A stretch of 64,000 bases of DNA. Origin: Solen grandis. Its lineage: Eukaryota > Mollusca > Bivalvia > Adapedonta > Solenidae. Positions 35,701 through 47,700 of the stretch are shown here, in pieces. The stretch spans positions 65,740,035 to 65,804,034 of the forward strand of contig CM037781.1 of assembly GCA_021229015.1 (NCBI GenBank). Direction: 5' to 3'. How positions within the stretch are numbered: the stretch's first letter is position 1; every line of letters starts with the position of its first letter. The position numbers and the translations under genes were made by a program. The notes under the pieces were generated by a model, which made no database searches, was not told the origin of the DNA, and saw only the letters and a list, made by a program, of their open reading frames with translations.

Positions 35701-38700
35701 GAGCCACTACACAGGCACCTGGATATAAACCATGACAATGCTTAGCCACTACACAGGCACCTGGATATAAACCATGACAATGCTGAGCCACTACACAGGC
35801 ACCTGGATATAAACCATGACAATGCTGAGCCACTACACAGGCACCTGGATATAAACCATGACAATGCTGAGCCACTACACAGGCACCTGGTTAAAAATCA
35901 TGACAATGCTTAGCCACTACACAGGCACCTGGATATAAACCATGACAATGCTGAGCCACTACACAGGCACCTGGATATAAACCACGACAATGCTGAGCCA
36001 CTACACAGGCACCTGGATATAAACCATGACAGTGCTGAGCCACTACACAGGCACCTGGATATAAACCATGACAAAGCTGAGCCACTACACAGGCACCTGG
36101 ATATAAACCATGACAATGCTGAGCCACTACACAGGCACCTGGTATAAACCATGACATGCTGAGCCACTACCAGGCACCTGGTAAAACATGACAAGCTGAG
36201 CCACTACACAGGCACCTGGTATAAACCATGACAATGCTGAGCCACTACACAGGCACCTGGTTAAAAATCATGACAACATTGAGGCACTCCAAAGTACAAG
36301 TGTACAATACACTGAAAAACTGTTTGCAGGTTTTACATGATAAAATTACATTAATTTAAGCAGGGTTGAACAAGAAAAAGCAAGGGTCATTTCACGGCAA
36401 ACTTCAACACATTTTTCTGCAATTTTAATTACTAGAAAATTCATGAAAATTTAATGGAACACACTTTGTAGGAAATTATTATTCAACAACATGTGTTCTA
36501 GAACATGAAACCTATGTACCAACAAAACTGACTTAATTACAGGTTCTACAAAATTTAATGACAATGAATATTAGTGATGTTATAGTACATACTTATAGTT
36601 ATGTTACTGATTACCAATATTTGTTCATACATACAAAATTTAGCTTTTATTTTCTAGAAAAATAAGAAATACATGCCATTAGGTATTTTAATACAAATCA
36701 GTGTTAAGTTACCGTAGGTGAGGTCAACTGCTATTCAACTGATTAATCTTCTCCTTTACACTTTAAAAATCATGTTGATTGTTTGTTGGGTTTACCGTCC
36801 CACCCACAGTATTTCAGTCATTTGGAGATGATGTCTACGGATATAGTGCTGCCACACTGCAGTATCATACCATAAACATGTGGCATGATACCACACCCTT
36901 TCACACTATCAAGACACCAGGCAAACCAGTCCTGGAACTACCCTTATATGCTGAGCACCAAGCATAGGAGCTATACTAGTACCATTTTTATGACATTGGC
37001 ATGTCATGGTTGGGGATGGAATTCACAACTTCCAATTCCTTGGTGGATACTCTTACCACCTCAAAAAATAGGATGTAATCAACATGCCACTGATTTTTTA
37101 TTGTAAAACCTGGTGTGATGAGGTAGAGGGTTTAAGATCTGGGGACTGTCCCCAAGTACCAACCTGTAGTCAGGGCCGGGCAGATCCTCACACACAGCGC
37201 CATTCTCACAGGGCTGTCGTTCACACAGCGCCTCTCGCCACAGTCACGATGTTCATGCTCTCCAGAGCATCATTAAGCAGGTCCACCTGACGGTCATTCA
37301 CTGCCAGCTGTTCAACAAACAACCACATAAACTGTCAGTTTAACTTTTGCAACCAACCTATCTTAAGTGACCGGTTTCCAAATTTCCAAAACAAAATACT
37401 GTAACACTCCTGTCTTCTATTTAGCCACAACCTGTGCTAAGTGGCCACTTTCCCTTATTCCCTGAACTGGTCTCTTCCGACAGGTGAGACAAAATATTTA
37501 GCAGTAGTCATACTCAGCATACACATTTATAACATACAACACCTGCATTACTTAAATGTAGTTTAAATATCTTATATCACCCAAGGAAACTAAATGGTGC
37601 ATCGTTGGAGAATAAGAAGTACTCGGAATAAGGAACCTTGACAACAGCTCATTCAAAGATGGCCAATGACTAAGAATTTGATTTTTTAACTATAATAATT
37701 ATGTGTGTACTTTGTCTATCAAAACCCATCTACAGACACATGGTCACCCAAAGCAACCATCCATGATTGTGAAAAAAAATTAGTGGACCACAGATGGTTT
37801 TGAATCTTTATTTAGAAATATAAAACCTATATATAGATTTTCTATTTTCATTTGCCATCACTTGGCTCGCCACATTCACTTTTCGCACATGGGCTAACTT
37901 CATAGGCTTTACTTATGAAATCGCTACCCTGAACTCAGTTGAAGACGCCAAGTTGAAGAATAGGTCAAGCTGTGCCGTAAGCACCTGCTTCGGAGTTACC
38001 TTTTCTGTATTTAACAGATTTCACAGAAGTTTTGCTACTAAAAAAGCCTTTTCCCACATAATGTGACCTACACTTGCCAAGTTAATTTGTCTGGAAACAA
38101 AGACCTCACAAACATTAATGAGGGAGAAAAGATTTTTTTTTTTAATTCTACCGATCATCTGTGATCAAGCTGCTTTAAGATCATATTTTTTTAACTAATA
38201 CTACTTGAATAAAAGACAAAAATCAGAGACCTCTGCGATACATCCAATAAATCCCTTTGAGGTTCCAGCATTGGTTGAGATGCGGGTCAGGGGGTCGGGA
38301 CCTCCAAGATACAGAGGCAGTTTCAGGTTCAAGCCCACAGTGCTGCCGGGGGATGTGCCTGTATACAGAGTTGTGAAATATATTACCACCAGGTGGCACC
38401 ATGTGTCAAGTACAGCAGGCCCGCAGTGTGTAGAGCATCCCCTTGTTTTGATCATTGCTTGTGTATCTATATACTTTCTTTAATTTTTTCTGTAGCCTTA
38501 TGTATAAAAGATATTCATCTCTATTTAATAAAATGGAGCCATCTGCTTCTATTGTAGTCATCCCTTTAATGGAATGTGGTCTTCTGTTTAATGGAATGTT
38601 TTCATCTTTGAAAGAAATATAGCTATCTCTTTAATAGAATGTAGTAAGCTGCTTTAAACATAATGTAACCATTTGCTTTAAAAGGAATGTAGCCATCCCA

Positions 38701-41700
38701 TTACAGAAATAAAGCCATCTAATTAAAATCTCTATAATGAGATGTGGATCTGTTTTCATGTAATGTAGTTATCTGGGTGACTTTGCAACTGAAGGAAATA
38801 AATAAACAGTAAGGTGGACCTGTGCTCTTTTTTACCAAGAGGTTAAATTCTACACACACAGGGCTTGCTGTAATATTTAAGAATACATACCGGTAATTAA
38901 AAGTTCAGTCAGTAAACAGCCTTGTTTATGGCAAGTCCTGCCCATATTGTTATGATATAATTAATCAATTTCCAGTCATAAATATGGCTTATGAAATCCA
39001 TATATGGGAAAGATTTGTCAAAACAGGGAAAATAAAAATGGTTAAGATAATTTTATTTATTAATTTGTATGGTATTAGTGAAATCAAAATTCAATTAAAA
39101 CATACTAGAATACATTATATATATAAACTCCTATGTTAAAATCTATCATTGCAAACATATTTAATAGAATTACTTCAAATAAAGTTTAAATAACTATACA
39201 TATCACATGCATCCACTACAGGCAGTATAAGCTTGAATATACACAAGGCATATCTCAAATTATGACAAACATTAATTAAAATCTAAATCTAGTAAAAACA
39301 AGAAATAAAAATTAAGAGATTATTATCTTGTCTCAAGATGGCAATTTATTCATGCCTAGACACAAGACATTCCTGATGACATTCTGACATGACAATGCCG
39401 ACATGATAGTGTATATACTTGACACACATGCAGTGAGGATAAAGTCTAGTGGGCCAGACTGTCCCGGACTTTACAAAATTAGAACTATCTCTGAAGGTGA
39501 TGAATACCCCCGTCATGTGGCCTTCTCATAGAACAAAAGCTGGTCTGGACGGACATCCAGACTTTTGTCATGAACAGATGGACACCCCGACAAACAAACC
39601 AACAGACTCATATCTACCCCCTCTCAACTTTGCTTGCTGGAGAATAATAACTTCCAACATATATTCAAAACCATAAAAACCAGGGGGAGCTGTAAAGAGA
39701 CCTAGCCTGGAAAAAAAGGCTATACGTGAAATCCTGGATAAATCACCCCAGTACAACCAACTTTTACTGTCAAAAAATATACAGTGCATATCACTATTGA
39801 AGTACCCTAGTTTGAAACAAGATGGTGGTAGTTTTCATGAATTTTAGAGACATTCACCAGTACAAGCTATCATTGTCCTCTGATTACACTCAAAGCATTG
39901 TTTAAAACATGTGGCAGCAATATTTTTCTACAATATAAACAAGGTGCTTTAACTAGTAAAAGCTTATTAAGGCGGTGTGAGTCAAAACTAAGCACATACA
40001 TGTACAAGTACTTTATCATCAGCCAAGTTAACTGATTACGTATTGTATCAACACATAATTTTTCATTGCAGAACTTTTATTGAGTAAATATTTACTAGGC
40101 AATTGATAAATTTTGACTTACAACTGGTTAATTGACAAACATTATTATCTTAATAATTAATAATATTAGCTATGAAATAAAATATTTGAGTAATTTTTAT
40201 TAGGGAAACAAAACTGATGAAATTTGCCACTAAGTATTTTAGTATTACTGAGGAAATTCAAGCCAGTAATGGAAGCATCAGTTTCTCAATCAATGTCTTA
40301 ACAATATATATGAAACAAGTCAGGGGTAGTTTGCATAAATGTGCTAAGTTTTCTCTTATTTGTTTTTCCATGGCAGTGCTTCATATTCAATTGGTTTTTT
40401 TTTAATTCACATAAATGAATTGTCTTCAATTTAAGTCAATTTATTTTCTGTCAAGAACAGATCTTTGACAAAGTTCTATCCAACATTCTTTATGATATCT
40501 AATAAGACTAAATGTTTCAAGACATGTAGTTGTAAAAAGGGAATTTTAATTAACTATCAAAACAATCATTCAATATTAATATTATATAAATATATATACT
40601 TTAGATTAACATTCAAAATAATATTTCAAAATTCTTTGAGTATATATTATAATTCATACAAAGATCAAACACATAAGGCATACACAAAAGTCTTGCAAAA
40701 AATGGTGTTACTCATTCAACATTGAATCATATAGCATTATTATGCTGAATGCATTCAACAAACAAATACAAATGTATAGCTCAAACAGAATGTTTAATTG
40801 GAACAGGAGGGATGCCTTAAAACGCGATCATGAGAAAAACATGTTCATGCTTTATTATGAGGGCAACCCAGGTCCGAACACCATCCAAGCACAAAGGTAG
40901 ATGGCCACAAAGAGGCCTGTGGCTGGCCAGACATGGGATACAAGAGAGACATGAAAGACAGGATGCATCGACATGATTGTTTTCCAGCCAGAACTTGACA
41001 AGAACAAGTTACAAATATCTGCGATGACAAAAGAGTTTACCACTTTGGATTGGAGGCCAGCTGACCGCTTAAAAATTTAAAATGTCATAATTTTTAGTCA
41101 TTTTTTCACATATTTATACATTATATAAAGATGTTACAGCTGAGGTTTATTCAGTCATGTTCTAATGACTGAACGCTATTTCAAAATATGGTAATGTAAT
41201 TGAGGATATATAACATGAAAATCATACCATAAATTCTCTGATTGATAAAAAAAACACCTCACCAAAATCAAATGAGCATTTTGATGATATTAAAATAGCT
41301 CTTGATATAAAAGCAAGCAAAGGCTTTGAGGCAAAGAAAGCAGAAAGTAAACAGATAAAAAAACAGACCAATATTGTACAGTTCAGAGGTTCAAATAATT
41401 AAGATCCTTGGAAAACACAGTTTTCAGTCAAAATGCTGGACTTGTTTCCTCAGATCCTGTTCAGATCAAGAGATGTCAGATCTCCAACAAGCCTTATAGA
41501 AGGAAAATATTATAGTTAATGATAAACCCAATTTAGGAAGAATAATAGAAACTCCTTTAACTATTAAGATGGGAATAAAAAGGTAATCTACCTATTGGTG
41601 CAAATATAAGGGCAGAATAAAAATTTAGAAGTTGAAATAAAAATAGGTGAATAAAATCCAAATGGAAAATAAAAACAGGGGTATAGTCACAGCAACCAAA

Positions 41701-44700
41701 TCTATGAAAAAATACTAGAATGTAAAAGTTAATCATTAATGAACACTGTTTAAGAATATCCAGTCATTAATGTCTACCAAAGTTTATGAATGTTAGTGAT
41801 AACTCAAAACCTGTGATTCTAATTATCTCTGAGGTTATCAATATGTTGGCCCCTTCTACTGAATAATTATTAGCTAATAAGCACATGTAACACTTTCCTT
41901 ATAGTAATCAATGCAACCATCTTTTAATGTCTACCACATTTAAAAAACATGTACTTCTATCTAGAAATATTGAGATTTATATCAAATGTAAGCAATTACA
42001 TGTAACATTTATTCTAAAGTAAAACCCCAAAATGCTTTACAGATGATACGGATAATGCATTATCCCCACCTTTTGTAATAACCACATTAATTTCTAAGCT
42101 AACCAGTATATATAGTTTATATATAGTTTCTTAAAAACAGCATCTAATAACCTAGTGACAATGCACAAGGCAGGTGTATGTTTAGTATGCCAAACAGATT
42201 GCAACTGTTCGCTTACAGTCATCTTTGAAATTGTCTTAGGACCATATACCATGCTGTTCTTGTGTACCTTAGGCTGTAGGTATACGTGAACATCATGGTT
42301 TAAGACACCAAGACACCTGACTGCAAGCCAATGGTTGGCAAACAGTTTGGCATTCTGTATGAATGCTTGGTGTTACACTTATGCCCAGAAAAGTCTTAAG
42401 CGTTACACTAGCATGAGGGTATAGTCCCACACAGCTGTTGGTATACCATCCCATCTAAACACTTTAAAATCATTAGGTACTGCGCAATAATGAAAGCCAC
42501 CATGAGTAGCATAAGGCCCCTGTACAATGAACATGGATGAGAAAAATTAAGACTCTGGCTACGGAATTAAGACTCTGGCTACGGAAGTCAAGATCTTGTT
42601 TAGAAATTCTTAAGGTTCCGAGAAGGAGATCTGATATGTATCATTTCTGTTTCAGCTGTTTGTAGAACATAATATTCATATACTCCTGACAAAACATCAG
42701 CAGTCTCAATTCCAAGATCTTGTTTCCAACAAAATGATTCCAAAATCTATTTAAACATTTCATTGATATCAGAATTGAAGAATTTTTAATAGTGCTTTAA
42801 TCATGAAGTATTTTATTAGCTGACATAAGAAATCACAACATAAAAACTATACTCTAAATTTTTCTGTGACTGAATTTTTGTTATAAGCAATAGCAGTAGA
42901 TTCTATAGAAGTATACCATTTTGTACAAATTGCTACAAATCCTGCGCAAAAAAACGACAATCTTTAATCTTTTTAAAGTATTTCCCCACAAAGACACAGC
43001 AACATCTAACAAATATCCTAACCTGCACAATCAACCCCTTCCAAAAATTAAGCTGTCAAGGAGTGACCAAAATTGACAGTATAAAATCAGACCAGCTTGC
43101 AAGCAACTCATAGGCTGACCTGGTTTGCTGCTCTTCGTACATCATGAATCAAGAGATAACATGACAACCTGCTCAGGGGGAAAATAACCTCCAATATGAT
43201 AATATTATTGATGGTCTAACACCCAGTTAGCAACTTATAATGGACAAAAGCTGATATCAATAAAAAATTTTACATCATATTAATATCTGATAAATGAAAT
43301 TGGATAAATTTTGGAATCATCACCACCATCTAAGTATATATGTCCGCGCTACCTCACGCACTGAATTAAAAAGACAAAGTGCATTAAGACAGAAAAAAAC
43401 GTGATTTGTGTGTATACCTCGCCGAGATCGTTTGAAATAATAATTGTAGTAGTTGTATAACCGAGGTCCGTAACCTCGATCATTTTGGTACCCGTCGTTT
43501 CTCACTGTTTATAATCAAGAGCAATTAATGGTGGTTCAGTTTAAGTTTAAACTTATTCATTTCAACAAGTTCTTACAACTTATGCTAAACTTTCTCGACG
43601 GTTCCTGGGCTGAACCAGTACTTGGCACCTGGGAAGGTCGTAGAAAATCCTTGCCCCCATCGGGGTTCGAACCCACAACCTTTGGATCCATAGTCGTGTA
43701 TGTTACCACTGCACCACAGCGCCCTTGCTCAATTTTTTTGTATTTAATACTTTCCTGGTTTTATTGGTAGAAAACATTTCTTATTTAATTCAAGTGTAAA
43801 AGGCTGCAATAATGCTCATATACTGATAAATATTTTGGAATGAAAGCATAACTTGTTTCTTCTAATAAGCTGCCCTGTACATTATAGATTGTAATCATTG
43901 TATAGCAAGATTATTTCATATTTGTATGCCTTTAAATACCATTTAGAACAAGTACCTAAACAAAATAAAACAGACAAAAGATTTTAAGTTTACAACATCT
44001 AATGTTACATTCAGTTTTTGAAATGAAAAGAGAAAGATTGAACACCTGGAAAAATAATTTGGAAACATAATTTGTTTTTTAAAAATTAACTTTAATAATT
44101 TGCCAACTTTGCTTAGATCAATTACTATATAATAACTTGCAAAGGTAGATTCTGAATATGAAGTTCACCTACCTCTTATTGGTTCATCGTCATTGACAAG
44201 GAGTGTCCCATCACGGTTTTTCCTGCTTGCGGTTACACGTGTCCACTCGTTGATGCGAAGTGGGTTAGTGCTCCTGATTGTTGCTGTTCCTGTAATATAC
44301 ACAAACACAGGTTAAGTCACATTACACTAACTGAAACACTAGGACAGAGAGGGTACAGTACACTAAAACAGGACAAGATGTGTTCATAAAACTATACTTC
44401 GTGGCCAATGACGTCAGATGCAAAATACTGATGTCACTTGAAAGGGCTTCCTCAGATTGGTACCAAGTCTTTTGAGACAGCTGATGGACAGCAAACAAAC
44501 ATATTTTAAAAGATCTCAAAATGAGTCTATAGGAAGTAAAGAAATAAACAGCACACCCCACCTGAGCCGGTGTCATATCGGTACTCCAGATATCCGTCTT
44601 TCTGTATGAGTGCCATGAAGTCCCCGCTGCCGTCACGGTTGTTACCCTGGTACAGGATGATGCCATCGCTGAGAGACTTGGGCTTGAACTCCATGTACAC

Positions 44701-47700
44701 CATCAGGTTGAAGAGGCCGTCCTCTGCGGGCGGGTACGAGATGAAGGACGTGCGGTTGAAGAATGGGTTGATGAGGGCCACATCTGAAAGTGGTTACCAT
44801 GGTTACATGTCATACATATTTCATCATCTATCATGGTGGAAGCTTAAGTCAAAAGGGGTCTTAACTATGTCATAAATATAGGGATTTTACCCATTTTCGA
44901 AATTGGCCTTCATTTTATTGTGATAAAATGTATACCAATGTCTGTTCAAATCTGCCAACCCAAGTGTTATTGATAGAGCAAAGTTCTCCAAATTTTCTTT
45001 TGTCGGGTAAAATTTTTTTTTGTGATTGTCCAAATCTAAAACATAATGTCTTTAGATACACAAAAGGATATGTATGTACATAAAAACAAGCCTTATGTTA
45101 AGCTTTTGAAATTAAATAAACTTCTACTTAAGCAAACTTTGGTTAAAAACTTATTCTGAAGGACAAGCTGCAATGTAACCAAGAGAGATAAAGAGCTTCA
45201 GTTGTTACTTTAAAAATGTAGAAAAAACAACAACAGATCTATATACCATTAACATTGAAGATAGGAGCAGGAAACCAGACCTTAATATAAAACCTTACCT
45301 CTGGCACAGCCGGTTCCAGTCTTGCCTATCGGGCAGATACAACGGAAGCCTGTGCGTCCGTCCAAGTTCACACAGCGTCCCTCGTCCCCACAAGCACCTG
45401 GGTATATCAACAACAACCTCATTTAGTCCATTTTATTACAAGACCTTCCCTCACATGCTAGAATTTGCAACCAGTGACTCATTAATTTTAAATTTTTATA
45501 ATCAAAAACAACCTAGATGAACACTATATAGGAAATACTTTCAAATCTGGCTGGATTCCAAACCATGCTTAGTGCTAAATAATACTTTAATATCTAAGTT
45601 CAGTAGAAAAGCACTCCATCACATTTGTTTTATGAAATATTCAAACAAATGACTATAAGCTAACATTAATTATTTCCTAACCTAAATTAATACATTTTGC
45701 TAAGAAATGGACATGTTTATTAGAGAAAAATGTCTGTTGAAATATGCACTTAATTTTACTTAATTAAGCCTATTTGGTGCATTCAAGCCAGATTCTATAT
45801 ACAGGACACTCCCCTTAAAACAAACTCCTCAGTAGCTGGTGAATGTGATATGTCCAATGCTTAGATATACAGGTAAGTACTCTTTAACAGAATGTATAGA
45901 TGGGGAAAGAATCAGGGCAGACAAAAGTGTTCAATATACCTGAGAGTTTAATATATTTTGATTCATATATGTAAAGTTTACTGAACATATATTTCTCTTC
46001 CTCATCTCATTTCAATCACAACTGAATATATACCTGACAACTTAAAAATATCTCGCGTATAAAACTTTGTTATTTCATCTTTTTTTACAGACCCATCCTT
46101 ATACTTCTATTTTCTATATTGATAAAATAATATTCAGACATCAAATATGCACTAATATACTGCTGAAATAAGCCACAGTAATTTATTAAATAATCTAAAA
46201 CCTTTTGAAAAACATGAAATTAGATATATCTAATATTTTTCCAAGATGAGGCGTTTTTAAAATCGTGGAGTATATTTACCTGAATAAATAATAATTACCA
46301 TTGTATATCATTAAACCTGAGTTAGCTGTAACATGTACTAAGTATTATAGCAGTCTGGAAAACACAACTTGTGGTACATATGACCTTCACTGAGAAGTCA
46401 CCTGTGCTTAGCAACCATTTTGAATTTTCACCTTATCTTATTATTTTAACCTCATGCATAGACATATCATGTCATGGGACATGTTTTCAAGCCTTTGAAG
46501 ACAGAGTAGACCCAGATCAGAGATCTCCAGAAAGACACTGATCAGAGATCTCCTGAAAAACCCTGATCAGAGATTTCCTGAAAGACACTGATCAGAGATC
46601 TCTTGAAAGACACTGATCAGAGATCTCTTGAAAGACCCTAATCAGAGATCTCCTGAAAGACACTGATCAGAGATCTCTTGAAAGACCCTAATCAGAGATC
46701 TCCTGAAAGACACTGATCAGAGATCTCTTGAAAGACACTGATCAGAGTCCTCTGAAAGACCCTAATCAGAGATCTCCTAAAAGACCCTAATCAGAGATCT
46801 CCTGAAAGGCACTGATCTGAGATCTCCTGAAAGACACTGATCAGAGATCTCCTGAAAGACACTGATCTGAGATCTCTTGAAAGACCCTAATCAGAGATCT
46901 GAAAGACACTGATCAGAGATCTCCTGAAAGACACTGATCTGAGATCTCTTGAAAGACACTGATCAGAGATCTCCTGAAAGGCACTGATCTGAGATCTCCT
47001 GAAAGACACTAATCAGAGATTTCCTGAAAGACACTGATCAGAGATCTCTTGAAAGACCCTAATCAGAGATCTCCTGAAAGACACTGATCTGAGATCTCTT
47101 GAAAGACCCTAATCAGAGATCTCCTGAAAGGCACTGATCTGAGATCTCCTGAAAGACACTGATCAGAGATCTCCTGAAAGACACTGATCTGAGATCTCTT
47201 GAAAGACACTGATCAGAGATCTCCTGAAAGGCACTGATCTGAGATCTGAAATACACTAATCAGAGATTTCCTGAAAGACACTGATCAGAGATCTCTTGAA
47301 AGACCCTAATCAGAGATCTCCTTAAAGACCCTAATCAGAGATCTCCTGAAAGACCCTAATCTGAGATCTCCTGAAAGGAGCAGGGTCTACTCTGATTGCT
47401 CATGCAATACTGCAGCTTTTATTCTACAGTAAGCATTGCAAAGAAAGAACCATTTTTACATGTATCATTTAAAGCCCAGTAAATAAATATTCATTATGTC
47501 ATTAATTTGTACATGAATATTCATGTAGTAAAGGGTTAAGACAAGTAAGACTTAAAAAACAAGAGGGCCAAGATGGTCCTAAAGACGCTCACCTGAGGAC
47601 ATTTGTGCTGACCAAGTTTGAGGAAGATTGAATCAAAATTGTGGCCTCCAGTGTGTAAACAAGGTTTTTCTAAGATTTGACCTACTGACCTACTTTTCAA

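Noticed and set aside
34251..36194. Long minus-strand open frames of 82-199 codons with 14-residue periodicity (CHGLYPGACVVAQ, CLCSGSALSWFIS)
   Set aside because: They are the 42-bp minisatellite read in two frames: the unit length is a multiple of three and lacks stops. There is no start context or independent protein feature.
33748..36285. Regularly spaced repeats resembling a CRISPR array
   Set aside because: There are no unique spacers; the whole unit repeats. The setting is an animal intron.
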